Positions 42,684 to 51,897 of a stretch of DNA of 64,000 bases are shown here, piece after piece. The notes under the pieces are model-generated. The model was not told the origin of the DNA. It did not search any database and saw only the letters and a program-made list of their open reading frames with translations. The DNA lies in assembly GCA_046297695.1 (NCBI GenBank), contig JBKBHF010000007.1, forward strand, positions 48,188-112,187. Reading direction: 5' to 3'. This DNA is from Permianibacter sp046297695. Lineage in GTDB: Bacteria; Pseudomonadota; Gammaproteobacteria; Enterobacterales; Permianibacteraceae. Each line of letters begins with the position of its first letter. Within the stretch, counting starts at the first letter, position 1. Both the position numbers and the translations under genes were made by a program.

Positions 42684-43115
42684 ATGAGCCGTGGCCGGTC
42701 GGACGAGACGGTGGTCGGCACGGACGAGCGGACCCGGCTCGACAAATGGCTCTGGGCGGCCCGCTTTTACAAGACCCGCAGCCTGGCCCAGGCCGCCGTC
42801 GAAGGCGGCAAAGTCCATTACGAGGGCCAGCGGGTCAAGCCGGGGCATGCGGTTCGACTCGGCGCGCGGCTTTCCGTTCGCAGCGGTTTTGACGAGCGTG
42901 AAGTGATCGTGCGCGGCCTGTCCGAGCAGCGCGGTTCGGCCAGTGTCGCCCAAGGCCTGTACGAAGAAACCGCCGACAGCATCGCCCGACGCGAGCGGGC
43001 GGCAGCGCTGCGCAAGGCGGCGGCACTCAGTCAGCCGACCAGCGATGGCCGGCCGGACAAGCGCCAGCGCCGGCAATGGCAACACTTCCACCAGCATTTA
43101 CCGGATCAGGATTGA
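42684..43115 (+). CDS. hslR: Heat-shock protein 15, ribosome-associated S4-domain protein
   Basis: 143 residues. An S4 RNA-binding domain (about 16-75) begins RLDKWLWAARFYKTRSLAQA, the hallmark of HslR, followed by a basic C-terminal tail (DKRQRRQWQHFHQH). It binds free 50S subunits carrying nascent chains after heat shock. It is divergent from gspC across about 260 bp and 2 nt upstream of hslO. TAGAAT at 42593-42598 is a possible -10; no sigma-32 box is obvious. Confidence 0.9.
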   Translation: MSRGRSDETVVGTDERTRLDKWLWAARFYKTRSLAQAAVEGGKVHYEGQRVKPGHAVRLGARLSVRSGFDEREVIVRGLSEQRGSASVAQGLYEETADSIARRERAAALRKAAALSQPTSDGRPDKRQRRQWQHFHQHLPDQD

Positions 43116-43117
43116 CC

Positions 43118-44005
43118 ATGACTACCACCGTCCAATGGGACCAGTTGCACCGTTTTGTCTTTGATGACCTCGCCGTCCGCGGCGCTCTGGTCCGGCTCGA
43201 CCGCACCCTGCACCGCAACCTGACCGCGCACCCGTACCCGAAGCCGGTGGCTGATCTGCTCGCCGATGCGACCACCGCGATTGCGCTGCTGGCGACCACG
43301 GTCAAGCTGCAGGGCCGGCTGGCGCTGCAACTGCAGGGCAGCGGTCCGGTCAAGCTGCTGCTGGCCGAAAGCAACCATGAACTCGGCATTCGCAGCCTGG
43401 CGCAATGGCGAGCGCCGGTGGCAGGCGAGGGGGACGCGCTGGCCGGGCTCGGCTTCGCCGAATTGGTTCGCGGCGGCCAACTCGCGCTGAGTCTGCTGCC
43501 GGAGCAGGGCCAGCAGTATCAGGGCGTGGTGCCGCTGGATGGCAGCAGCATCGCCACCTGCCTCGAGCATTACTTCCAGCAGTCGGAACAGCTGGCGACC
43601 CGGGTGCTGCTCTGGCACGAAAACGGCCGCAGCGTCGGCCTGCTGATTCAAGCCCTGCCGGGGCTGTCGCAACAGGAAGATTTCGACCGCATCCGGCTGC
43701 TGGCGGAAACGCTGAAAGCAGAGGAAGCCTTTCATCTGCCGGTCGAGACCTTGCTGCACCGGCTCTATCACGAAGAAAACGTCCGGCTGTTCGCCCCGCA
43801 ACCGACCCGGTTCCAATGCCGCTGCTCGCGTGAGCGCTGCGCCGATACGCTGCGGACACTGGCGCCGGACGATATTCGCGAGCTGTTGACCACGGACGGC
43901 AGCATTGTCGTGACCTGTGATTTCTGCAATGAGGTCTATCGCTTCGATGCCATCGATGCCGCGGCGCTGGGCCATCAGATACCGGGCTCCTCGCAATCGC
44001 ACTGA
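43118..44005 (+). CDS. hslO: Redox-regulated chaperone Hsp33
   Basis: 295 residues, starting at ATG 43118 (MTTTVQWDQLHRFVF), 2 nt after the hslR stop. The zinc/redox switch cysteines are C234 and C236 (QCRCS) and C267 and C270 (CDFC); a further C241 lies between them. The N-terminal domain has ALVRLDRTL and GPVKLLLAES segments. Oxidation releases zinc and activates holdase function in the cytoplasm. Gene order hslR-hslO is conserved. Confidence 0.94.
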   Translation: MTTTVQWDQLHRFVFDDLAVRGALVRLDRTLHRNLTAHPYPKPVADLLADATTAIALLATTVKLQGRLALQLQGSGPVKLLLAESNHELGIRSLAQWRAPVAGEGDALAGLGFAELVRGGQLALSLLPEQGQQYQGVVPLDGSSIATCLEHYFQQSEQLATRVLLWHENGRSVGLLIQALPGLSQQEDFDRIRLLAETLKAEEAFHLPVETLLHRLYHEENVRLFAPQPTRFQCRCSRERCADTLRTLAPDDIRELLTTDGSIVVTCDFCNEVYRFDAIDAAALGHQIPGSSQSH

Positions 44006-44106
44006 AGCCAGATTTTCATGCCTGGGTGAAACGGTAGCCGGCATGTTGGCTGCTGGTTTTTGCCGCCAGAGATTGCCGTTACCGATAACAAGGAAGGAAA
44101 ACAACA

Positions 44107-46956
44107 ATGAAGCTGTGGTGCAGTTTGTTGCTGCTCGGCGGCAGTGCCGGCGCGCTTGCGGTGGGGCCGAATCCATCGCATGACTGGCGCAGTTTTGACA
44201 GCCAGCACTTCGTGGTGCATTTCGAGGCGGACGATCGGCCGCAGGCTGTGCAAGCGGCCGCGATTGCCGAGCGGGTGCTGCCCGGCATCGTCAAGGAGCT
44301 GCGCTGGCAGCCGCGCAGCAAGACGCATCTGATCCTGTTCGATGATTACGATCTCGCCAACGGTTTTGCGACACCGCTGCCGTTCTCGCACACCGGCATT
44401 TTCCTGACCCCGCCCGATGATGGCGAGTTGCTGGAAAACAGCGACTGGCTGGAGCTGGTGATCACCCATGAGCTTGTGCACATCGTGCACCTGGACAAGG
44501 TGCGTGGCGCACCGAAATTCCTGCAGAATATTTTTGGCCGCTATCCGCTGCTGTTTCCGAACGCCTGGCAGCCGACCTGGTTGATCGAAGGCCTGGCCAC
44601 CTATTACGAAAGCGAACCAAGCCAGCACCGCGGCCGGCTCGACAACGCGCTGTTCGATGCCTACATGCGGCTCGAAGTGCAAAGCGGGGTCAAAAGCCTG
44701 CGCGAACTCAACAGCAGCGGCCGGGCATTTCCGATCAACAAAGCCTATCTGTACGGCGCCTACTTCTATCGCTTTCTGGAACAGCGCTATGGCGCCGACG
44801 CGGTCTATCGCTTGGTTGACGGTTACAGCGACAACATCATCCCGTTCCGCGTCCATTCCAACCCGGTCGCGGTGACCAAGAAGCCGATGGATGAGCTGTG
44901 GCTGGAGTTCCAGCAATGGCTCAATGCCCGTTTTGCCGGCGCGGAAAAAACCGCTGGCAAAGCGCTGCTTTCTGTGCCGAGCTGGCAGCTGGAAACCCCG
45001 GTACTGAGCGCCGATGGTGAGCTCTATGCCGTCACCGATGATGGCGTGAACCGGCCTTATTTGAGCCGGCTTGGCAGCGATGGCGAATGGCAGCCGTTGC
45101 AGGCACTGCAGGCGGGCGCGCGCATTGATCGCAACGGCAAAGGCGAGGTGCTGATCGCCCAGCCGGAGATCTGCAACAACTACCACTATTACTACGATCT
45201 GTATCGCTGGACGCAAGCCGAGGGCCTGACCCGCCTGAGCCAGTGTGGCCGCTACCGCTTTGCGGCCTGGCGTGGCGACAATGCCATGGTGGCGCTGCGC
45301 AACGACAGCGGTCGCGCAGCAGTCGTGCTGCTGGATCGGGAAGGCAAAGAAACCCAAACGCTGTATCAGGCTGCTGACGGTGAAGCGCTGCCGGCGCTGG
45401 CGGTCAGCGCCGACGGTGCTCGGGTCGCGTGGCTCAGCAAACAGGCCGGCCAATGGCGGGTGCAGGAAATGCAGCTGGCCGATGGCCGTGTGCAGACGTT
45501 ACTGCACAGCGAGACGGCGCTGCTGTCGCTGCGTTATGTCCAGGGCAGCGAGGACCTGCTCTGGGTGCGCGATCGGAACGGCGTGTTCAATGCCGAGCGT
45601 TGGTCGCGCGCCGATGGCAGCGTCACTGCACTGACCGACGCCAACGCCGCCGTGCTTGCGGTCAGCAGCACGCACGCCGATCGTTTCGTCAGCCTGCAAT
45701 TGGTGCCAGGCGGTTACCAGTTGTACGAACACGCCTTGACCGCGACGGCTGTGGCAACGACCGCGGCTGCTGCACCGGCACCGCTTGCGTCAGCGTCAGA
45801 AGCCGCTGTTTCGGCACCAGCCGAGACAAGGTCTGCGATCACGACTGCACCGGCAACCGAAAGCACCGACACGCCTTCTTCGCCGTTGACCATACAAGAC
45901 GAGCGCGATTATTCGGCGCTGGAAACGCTGGCACCGCGCGCCTGGTTTCCGACTGCGATGGTGGCCGACGGCGCGCTGGCATTCGGTGTCGAACTGTTCG
46001 GGCAGGATGCGGTGGGCTGGCATCAGTACACGCTGAGTCCGCAGTACGAATTCTCCGAAGGCGAACTGCTCGGCTCGCTGGTCTATGGCTACGATCAACG
46101 GCATTTCTTTGCCGTGTTCCGGGAGATGGAAGTCACCGACAGCATCGAGAACGATGACGACGAAGACGAGATCGTCAGCTACGAACTGCGCACCGCGGCG
46201 CAGTGGATCTCGATGGCGCCGTGGTTGCGGCTCGATCACCGGCTGCGCTTCGGCATCGGCGCTGCCATGGCGCGGGAGACGTACGAGCTGGTCGATGTCG
46301 GTCGCATCACACTGCAGGACGAAAAGCTGGCGGCGGCATTCTTCAGTTACGACAGCCGGCGTGGCAACTGGTGGTCGGAAGGCAACAACGGCGGCCAGTA
46401 TTTCAGTCTGCTGGCGGAGAGTTATGACCCGTTCGATGGCGAATACGAAGGCCGGGTTTACCGAGCGGATTGGCGCGGCCAGTTCGCACTCGGCCACACC
46501 AGTCTGGCCTTGCGCCTGACTGAAGCGAAAGGCGATGAGCACACTGAACCGTTCGAACTCGGCGGCAGCTACAACAGCGAACAGTTCGGCATTCCGCGCC
46601 TGAACGAGCGCGATCTGGCGCTGCGTGGCTACGACAACGGCGAGCCCGAGTTGACCGGCAAACGCGCCCGCATTGCCGGCATCGAATGGCGCACGCCACT
46701 GGTGGATCTGGACCGGCACCTGATGGTGCCGCCGATCGGTCTCAACCGGCTGTCGGCGGCGTTGTTCTACGAGGCCGGCGCTGCCTGGACCGACGCCAGC
46801 AAGCCGGAGCATTACTACCGCAGTGCCGGTGTCGAGCTGCTGGCCGAACTCAAGCTCGGTTATCGCCTGGGCCTGCTGCTGCGCGCCGGATACGCCCGCG
46901 GCCTCGACGAGCCGGGGGGTGATGAAGTCTACCTGCAGCTCGGCCGCAGCTTCTGA
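44107..46956 (+). CDS. Secreted metallopeptidase / propeller / outer-membrane barrel fusion
   Basis: 949 residues with signal peptide 1-19 (AGALA|V). The N-terminal gluzincin-like peptidase (peptidase MA type) has zinc motif HELVH at 121-125 and a third ligand E161 in LIEGLATYYE. The middle (about 290-560) reads as a TolB-type propeller (VSADGARVAWLSK). An Ala/Thr-rich linker (about 545-600) leads to a C-terminal beta-barrel (about 620-949) with alternating aromatic strands and the terminus DEVYLQLGRSF, ending in Phe as outer-membrane proteins do. It would display or export the peptidase at the outer membrane. AAGGAAGGA precedes the ATG. Confidence 0.82.
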   Translation: MKLWCSLLLLGGSAGALAVGPNPSHDWRSFDSQHFVVHFEADDRPQAVQAAAIAERVLPGIVKELRWQPRSKTHLILFDDYDLANGFATPLPFSHTGIFLTPPDDGELLENSDWLELVITHELVHIVHLDKVRGAPKFLQNIFGRYPLLFPNAWQPTWLIEGLATYYESEPSQHRGRLDNALFDAYMRLEVQSGVKSLRELNSSGRAFPINKAYLYGAYFYRFLEQRYGADAVYRLVDGYSDNIIPFRVHSNPVAVTKKPMDELWLEFQQWLNARFAGAEKTAGKALLSVPSWQLETPVLSADGELYAVTDDGVNRPYLSRLGSDGEWQPLQALQAGARIDRNGKGEVLIAQPEICNNYHYYYDLYRWTQAEGLTRLSQCGRYRFAAWRGDNAMVALRNDSGRAAVVLLDREGKETQTLYQAADGEALPALAVSADGARVAWLSKQAGQWRVQEMQLADGRVQTLLHSETALLSLRYVQGSEDLLWVRDRNGVFNAERWSRADGSVTALTDANAAVLAVSSTHADRFVSLQLVPGGYQLYEHALTATAVATTAAAAPAPLASASEAAVSAPAETRSAITTAPATESTDTPSSPLTIQDERDYSALETLAPRAWFPTAMVADGALAFGVELFGQDAVGWHQYTLSPQYEFSEGELLGSLVYGYDQRHFFAVFREMEVTDSIENDDDEDEIVSYELRTAAQWISMAPWLRLDHRLRFGIGAAMARETYELVDVGRITLQDEKLAAAFFSYDSRRGNWWSEGNNGGQYFSLLAESYDPFDGEYEGRVYRADWRGQFALGHTSLALRLTEAKGDEHTEPFELGGSYNSEQFGIPRLNERDLALRGYDNGEPELTGKRARIAGIEWRTPLVDLDRHLMVPPIGLNRLSAALFYEAGAAWTDASKPEHYYRSAGVELLAELKLGYRLGLLLRAGYARGLDEPGGDEVYLQLGRSF

Positions 46957-47196
46957 GTGCCCGTTCCGCGAACGCGCCGGCGCTAAACCCGGCCTGTTCG
47001 CGAGACCGCCTGCACAGGCCTCTTATTCCTGCCAATTGACTCCGGCCAGAAAAAAATCGGCCATTGCATTTGCAGCAGGTGCCAGCCTGACCTTTACTTC
47101 CAACAGGTCAGCTATCGGTAAGGTCGGCATGGTGTCTTCGCCTGCAATCTACACCACCGTTCGGTGGCCGCCCGCGTGGCGGCGAGGCGGGTCAGC

Positions 47197-48264
47197 ATGA
47201 GCGTTGCCCTGCTCATCTGCGACGACTCCGGCATGGCGCGCAAGCAGCTGCTGAAAGCGCTGCCGCCCGATTGGGAGCTCGATATCACCCAGGCCAGCAA
47301 CGGTCTGGAAGGTTTGCAGGCCATCCGTGCCGGCAAAGGCGCGCTGGTGCTGCTCGACCTGACCATGCCCGAGCTCGACGGCTATCAGGTGCTGCAGGCG
47401 GTGCGCGACGAAGGCCTGCAAGCGCGAATCATCGTGGTCTCCGGCGACGTGCAGGAACAGGCGGTGCAGCGGGTGCTGGCGCTCGGTGCGTTGCAATTTC
47501 TGCAGAAGCCGGTCGATGCGCTCGATCTGCGCAAGGCGATGCGGGACCCGTATCTGCAGCTGCGTTCAGGGGGCGCTGCGCCAGGCAAACCGCCAGCGCC
47601 GGCGGCGAAAGCCGACGTCAGTGCACCGGCTGTGGCACCCGCCCCGAATGCGGCGGCCAAGCTGGCAGAAGCCAGCATCCCGTTTCGCGATGCCTTCCGC
47701 GAAATCAACAACGTCGCCATGGGTCGCGCGGCCGCCTTGCTGGCGAAAGTGCTTGGCGTGTTCATCAAATTACCCATCCCCAACGTCAACCTGCTCGAAG
47801 TCGGCGAACTGCACATGGCGCTCGCCGATGCCCAGCGCGGGGGGACGGTATCGGCCGTCTGTCAGGGCTATATCGCCGGTGGCATTTCCGGTGAAGCGCT
47901 GCTGATTTTTCACGATTCGTCGTTCCGCGACATCGCCAAGCTGATGAAGCACGAAGGCGCGATCGACGCCAACGTCGAGCTGGAACTGTTGATGGATCTC
48001 GGCTGCATCCTGATCGGCGCCTGTTTGAACGGCATCGCCGAGCAACTGGACATCCGCTTCTCGCAGGGCCATCCGATGGTGCTCGGTCAGCACTGCGCCA
48101 TTGACGAACTGATTCGGGTCAACCAGACCCGCTGGAAAAAAACCTTGGCCGTCGAGATCAGCTACGGCATTGAACACCACGACGTGCACTTCGATCTGCT
48201 GCTGTTGTTCAGTGAAGACTCGGTAACACGGCTGACCGACAAGATGGGATACCTGATGTCATGA
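47197..48264 (+). CDS. Response regulator with C-terminal CheC-like domain
   Basis: 355 residues. The receiver domain (about 1-120) has acidic pair DD in LLICDDS, phospho-acceptor Asp in LVLLDLTMPELDG and switch Lys in FLQKPVD. An Ala/Pro linker (about 128-165) precedes a CheC/CheX-like domain with FREINNVAMGRAAALLAK (the ExxN phosphatase signature), but the second CheC site reads DLGCILIGACLN rather than the classical E-x2-N, so only one active site may remain. The ATG at 47197 was chosen to begin MSVALLICDD. It overlaps the cyclase downstream by 4 nt. Confidence 0.87.
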   Translation: MSVALLICDDSGMARKQLLKALPPDWELDITQASNGLEGLQAIRAGKGALVLLDLTMPELDGYQVLQAVRDEGLQARIIVVSGDVQEQAVQRVLALGALQFLQKPVDALDLRKAMRDPYLQLRSGGAAPGKPPAPAAKADVSAPAVAPAPNAAAKLAEASIPFRDAFREINNVAMGRAAALLAKVLGVFIKLPIPNVNLLEVGELHMALADAQRGGTVSAVCQGYIAGGISGEALLIFHDSSFRDIAKLMKHEGAIDANVELELLMDLGCILIGACLNGIAEQLDIRFSQGHPMVLGQHCAIDELIRVNQTRWKKTLAVEISYGIEHHDVHFDLLLLFSEDSVTRLTDKMGYLMS

Positions 48265-49223
48265 GTGGCGCCATGGACATGAAGGAGCTGCACTGGCTGC
48301 TCGACATCATCCACAGCATCGATGTCGGCGTCGTCGTGCTGGACCGCGATTACCGGATCAAAGTCTGGAATGCCTTCATGGAAAATCATTCCGGCTTCGC
48401 ACCCGATAGCGTGCACGACAAGAACCTGTTCACTATCTTTCCGGAGATCCCGCAAGAATGGCTCAAGCGCAAAATCGAATCGGTGCTGGCGCTCGGCAAC
48501 CGCACCTTCACCATCTGGGAACAGCGGCCGTATCTGGTCAAATTCCGCACCTATCAACCGATCACCGGCACCGAGCCGCACATGTACCAAAATGTCAGCT
48601 TCATCCCGCTGGCGTCGGCGACCGGCACGGTCGAGCATGTCTGCGTGATCATCTATGACGTCACCGACGTCGCCAGCAACAAGCGCGGCCTGCAAGCCGC
48701 CAACGAAACCCTGCAACAGCTGTCGCGCACCGACCGGCTGACCCAGCTCTACAACCGCGGCTACTGGGAAGAGTGTCTGGAGCGGGAATTCCATCGCCAC
48801 AAACGCTACGGCACCATGGCCTCGCTGGTCATGTTCGATATCGACCACTTCAAAAAGGTCAACGACACCTACGGCCACCAAGTCGGTGACAAAGTGATCC
48901 AACTCGTCGCCGCACTGCTGAAGAAAAACCTGCGCAACACCGATGTCGGCGGTCGCTACGGCGGCGAAGAGTTCGGCGTCATCCTGCCCGATACCGAAGT
49001 CGAAGGCGCGCGCATCTACGCCGAACGTCTGCGTGAAGCGGCGCAGGCGCTCAGCTTCATGGCCGGCTCACAGGAAGTGCGCTTCACCATCAGCCTCGGC
49101 ATCGCCGACCTGACCATCCCCACCCCCACCCACAAGCAATGGATCGAACACGCCGACAAGGCGTTGTACGACTCCAAACACGCCGGCCGCAACCGGGTGT
49201 CGGTGTTTCTGCCGGAGTCGTGA
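48261..49223 (+). CDS. PAS-domain diguanylate cyclase
   Basis: 320 residues. A PAS domain (about 8-130; LDIIHSIDVGVVVLDRDYRI) precedes a GGDEF domain with the active-site motif GGEEF in GGRYGGEEFGVIL. RNTD five residues before GGEEF is an intact allosteric inhibition site (RxxD). No membrane segment. It makes c-di-GMP. The ATGA overlap with the CheC-type response regulator makes a two-gene signalling unit; the receiver protein likely controls this output, but no histidine kinase is encoded here. Confidence 0.92.
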   Translation: MSGAMDMKELHWLLDIIHSIDVGVVVLDRDYRIKVWNAFMENHSGFAPDSVHDKNLFTIFPEIPQEWLKRKIESVLALGNRTFTIWEQRPYLVKFRTYQPITGTEPHMYQNVSFIPLASATGTVEHVCVIIYDVTDVASNKRGLQAANETLQQLSRTDRLTQLYNRGYWEECLEREFHRHKRYGTMASLVMFDIDHFKKVNDTYGHQVGDKVIQLVAALLKKNLRNTDVGGRYGGEEFGVILPDTEVEGARIYAERLREAAQALSFMAGSQEVRFTISLGIADLTIPTPTHKQWIEHADKALYDSKHAGRNRVSVFLPES

Positions 49224-50209
49224 CAAACGAACGAAAACGGCTTAGTCCTCAACGGCTGTTCGTGCGTTGCTTGCGAGACCATTAGCCTAGCCGCTCGGCA
49301 TTCGCCCAAAGATTACGCCCCGGTAGCTCGCCGTTTGCCCTGAGCGTTTCGAATGGTGAATGGTTTGCGGAGCTATATCGTCCACGGTTCAACAAACTCA
49401 TTAGAAACGGTGCGCAAGAAACCTGATCAATCGATATCCTGACAAGTCCATTCAGCCACAAAAACACGTGCTGTGTACGTTGTTATTGCCTGACCAGCTC
49501 TGCCTGTCGGAGCGACATCGAAAAATGGCAACAACACCGAGCGCCGTTGCCCAGGAAACCGCCCTCGGCTATCCGGGGTACAGATCTGAGAAAGTCATAA
49601 TGCGTCGTGTTCTCGGTAGAAACTCACTGAATTCTCGCCTGCACGGGAATGATGGAGCAAATCAAACAGGCCCGTAGCACTCTTCCAGGCTGCCAAGAGC
49701 AAGACCATGTTCTACGAATGTGGTTTTCACTGACGACACTGCTGATGATGCTGTAGTGAAATCTCAGCCCAGCAATTTTTTCCGATGCGATGATGCACAG
49801 AAAAGGGGGCCGTACAGAACTCGATGCCGCGCAAGTCCGCAAAAGCGGCAGGCTAAGGCCTGTTCTTAATGTCAGCTGAGGCTGGCATTTCTGTCATTTG
49901 CGTATCGCAATGTATCGCCATGTAGAGAAGTGTATGGATCGCTGGATTTTCATGAACACGCTCTTGACAGAAATCCGACGTGTTCAAAAAATGCGCGCCG
50001 ACTCTGTCTGCAGCCCCCCACCAAAAGACCCCGAAGTTTGTTTTCTGGTGATGGCCAGCCGTTTCAGCCAGGGACCCATGCGTAGAGGTAGCGTTCGCTC
50101 GCTTCTCCCTATGCTGACCAGCCTTCGCTGAAGCAACCATAGTCATCGTCTTTCGCCGTTGCCGGCTTGCGGCAGCATTTTCATTCCTCACAAAACAGGG
50201 ATCGTGGTA
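49224..50209. other. About 1 kb without a credible gene
   Basis: No frame has a good start, ribosome site and domain. Two decayed dispersed repeats are visible: near 49328, GTTTGCCCTGAGCGTTTCGAA, resembling the common GCCCTGAGCCTGTCGAAGG palindrome, and near 49630, ATTCTCGCCTGCACGGGAAT, resembling the ATTCCC-x8-GGGAAT palindrome. An AT-richer stretch (49890-50000) precedes the small secreted-protein genes. It marks the boundary from core to accessory DNA. Confidence 0.6.
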
Positions 50210-50551
50210 ATGAAACGCTATGCATTCAGCGTTCTGATCTTCTTTTTGTTGGTGTCCGCTTCCTCAGTCAACGCAGCAGAAACGTGGCATAGCGGCAAGA
50301 TTACCCGTGTATATCCCCTCGCCAATGGCTCCGTGGTGTTTTCCCTTGATACCGATGCCCCTACGTGCACCAACACGAGCAAACCAAAGTATTTCTACCT
50401 CCAGGTAGGCCAGAACGGCGTGACCGCGCAAGGTCTGCAGAACATTCTGGCGGCTGGGTTGGCTGCCGCCGCCCAAGGCAAAACCGTTGGCATCAATTTT
50501 GATGATGCCACGCAGTATTGCTACGTGAACCGGATAAATGTCATTTACTGA
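50210..50551 (+). CDS. Small secreted two-cysteine protein (island family, member 1)
   Basis: 113 residues; ATG 50210 begins signal peptide MKRYAFSVLIFFLLVSASSVNA|AE. The mature part starts WHSGKITRVYPLANGSVVF. It has one Cys at the middle (APTCTNTSK) and one near the end (TQYCYVNRINVIY), with a helical ILAAGLAAAAQGKTVGI segment between. The strand-Cys-helix-GKxV-strand-Cys-strand layout matches the other small secreted proteins here. No function is known. It lies 35 bp before the next member. Confidence 0.8.
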   Translation: MKRYAFSVLIFFLLVSASSVNAAETWHSGKITRVYPLANGSVVFSLDTDAPTCTNTSKPKYFYLQVGQNGVTAQGLQNILAAGLAAAAQGKTVGINFDDATQYCYVNRINVIY

Positions 50552-50586
50552 GCTCGAAAAGTACGAGTCTGACAGGTGGCAGGAAA

Positions 50587-50922
50587 ATGCAAAACAAATG
50601 GATGGGGTTGGTGCTGCTTTCTGTTGTGGCCAGCGTTGCTGATGCTGGCGAACAGGCCGGCAAAGTCGAAAAGCTGGTTGCTCGTGATTCGGATGGCTTG
50701 GTTTACATGACCATGTCCGGGATACCGTCAGGTAAACCAGCGTGCGCAAAGAATAGCTACTGGATGATCAAAAACGAAAACAGCGAATCCGGTAAGCGTC
50801 AGTTTGCCGTGTTGACTGCCGCAATGATGGCAGGCAAGACCGTTCGGGTAAGTGGCGGTAACACCTGCCTCCGTTGGTCAGATGGCGAAGACATCAACTG
50901 GATAATGGTGGAAGCCAATTAA
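50587..50922 (+). CDS. Small secreted two-cysteine protein (island family, member 2)
   Basis: 111 residues; ATG 50587 follows AGGAAA. Signal peptide about 1-20 (LLSVVASVADA|GE). Mature chain: GKVEKLVARDSDGLVYMTM, then KPACAKNSYW, a helical FAVLTAAMMAGKTVRVSGG and the end CLRWSDGEDINWIMVEAN. The C-terminal [WY]S-x2-ED[IVL][ND] motif is shared with the genes at 62044 and 63241, on the far side of the RHS gene. It is probably cotranscribed with 50210. Confidence 0.8.
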   Translation: MQNKWMGLVLLSVVASVADAGEQAGKVEKLVARDSDGLVYMTMSGIPSGKPACAKNSYWMIKNENSESGKRQFAVLTAAMMAGKTVRVSGGNTCLRWSDGEDINWIMVEAN

Positions 50923-50955
50923 TGGCTTCAGGCTGTCGTGGACAGGAATAACAAC

Positions 50956-51837
50956 GTGAAACTGAATTCCAGATATCTGGCTACTTTGCTGTACTGGTGT
51001 GCCTGTGCGCTGATGCAACAAGCAGAGCCACTCCACGCCGCTGTGCAATGCTACAAAATGAATGACCCCTGTGAGCCTGTTTTGGAACCGCCGCCCCCAC
51101 CACCATCATCGATCACGTATCCTGCCACGAGCTCTGATGGCAAGTTTACGGTTTCCTGGTTATCTGTTCCCGGTGCGACGCTTTACCGGCTTGACGAGCT
51201 GATTGGCTCGACATGGACGCAGATCTATTCCGGGCCTTTGACGAGCCAACCATTAGCCCGCGGGAACGGTACCTACACCTATCGTGTGCGGGCCTGTGGT
51301 GACGGGACCGATTACTTCGGCTGCTCAACCCATCGTGTGGGTTCGACAATCACAGTGCTGATACCGCCTCCAGTTCCGGCAGGGCAAAAACCGCCAGTTC
51401 TGGGTACCGCGCAAATCAATCAAGCCTTTACTTGGGTACTTATCCACGGTGACGTGCCGTTCCTGGTGCCGAGCTTTGCCTCCGCAAAAGATGGTGCTGC
51501 CACCATCAGCTGGTCGCCGGTAGCTGGTGCCTTGCGCTACGAAGTGCGTTTGCAAATCAACGGCCAATGGTCCAGCTGGGTCAGCGTCGGCTCCGACACG
51601 TTCTACAACTTCTACAGTGAAGACGCGACATCGGTGGTTTTTGAAGTGCGTTCCTGCGATGCCGGCGGTTGTGGCAGCGGCAGCAGCCAAACCGTGACGC
51701 TGTCGAGCTGGCGTGATGTCGGTACCTGCAACCCGAATACCGGGGAGCAACAGCAGGTCTGTATCGCCGGCAGCTGCCAGCATCAGCTGCGCTATGTCGC
51801 CCGCTGCAGTGCCACCACCACCTGCAACATTCTCTAA
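50956..51837 (+). CDS. Secreted protein with fibronectin III-like repeats
   Basis: 293 residues from a GTG at 50956 (AGGA 11 nt before); a GTG at 50938 is an alternative. Signal peptide about 1-28, then a Pro-rich stretch (EPPPPPPSS). Two immunoglobulin-like modules share a pattern: GKFTVSWLSVPGATLYRLDE and AATISWSPVAGALRYEVRL, each ending in Tyr/Val-Arg-x-CxxxG (YRVRACGDG, FEVRSCDAGGCGSG). The C-terminus is Cys-rich (CNPNTGEQQQVCIAGSC). Such modules often precede SpvB/RHS proteins. It lies 60 bp upstream of the giant RHS gene and is likely in its transcript. Confidence 0.78.
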   Translation: MKLNSRYLATLLYWCACALMQQAEPLHAAVQCYKMNDPCEPVLEPPPPPPSSITYPATSSDGKFTVSWLSVPGATLYRLDELIGSTWTQIYSGPLTSQPLARGNGTYTYRVRACGDGTDYFGCSTHRVGSTITVLIPPPVPAGQKPPVLGTAQINQAFTWVLIHGDVPFLVPSFASAKDGAATISWSPVAGALRYEVRLQINGQWSSWVSVGSDTFYNFYSEDATSVVFEVRSCDAGGCGSGSSQTVTLSSWRDVGTCNPNTGEQQQVCIAGSCQHQLRYVARCSATTTCNIL

Positions 51838-51897
51838 AAACGTTTATGGAAACCTGGCCGCCAGCTCGATGCTGGCGGCATTGGATGGAATAGCGCC

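Noticed and set aside
49853..50191. A 112-codon minus-strand frame upstream of the small secreted genes
   Set aside because: No ribosome site, atypical composition, and it overlaps the leader of the gene at 50210; not enough to call a gene.
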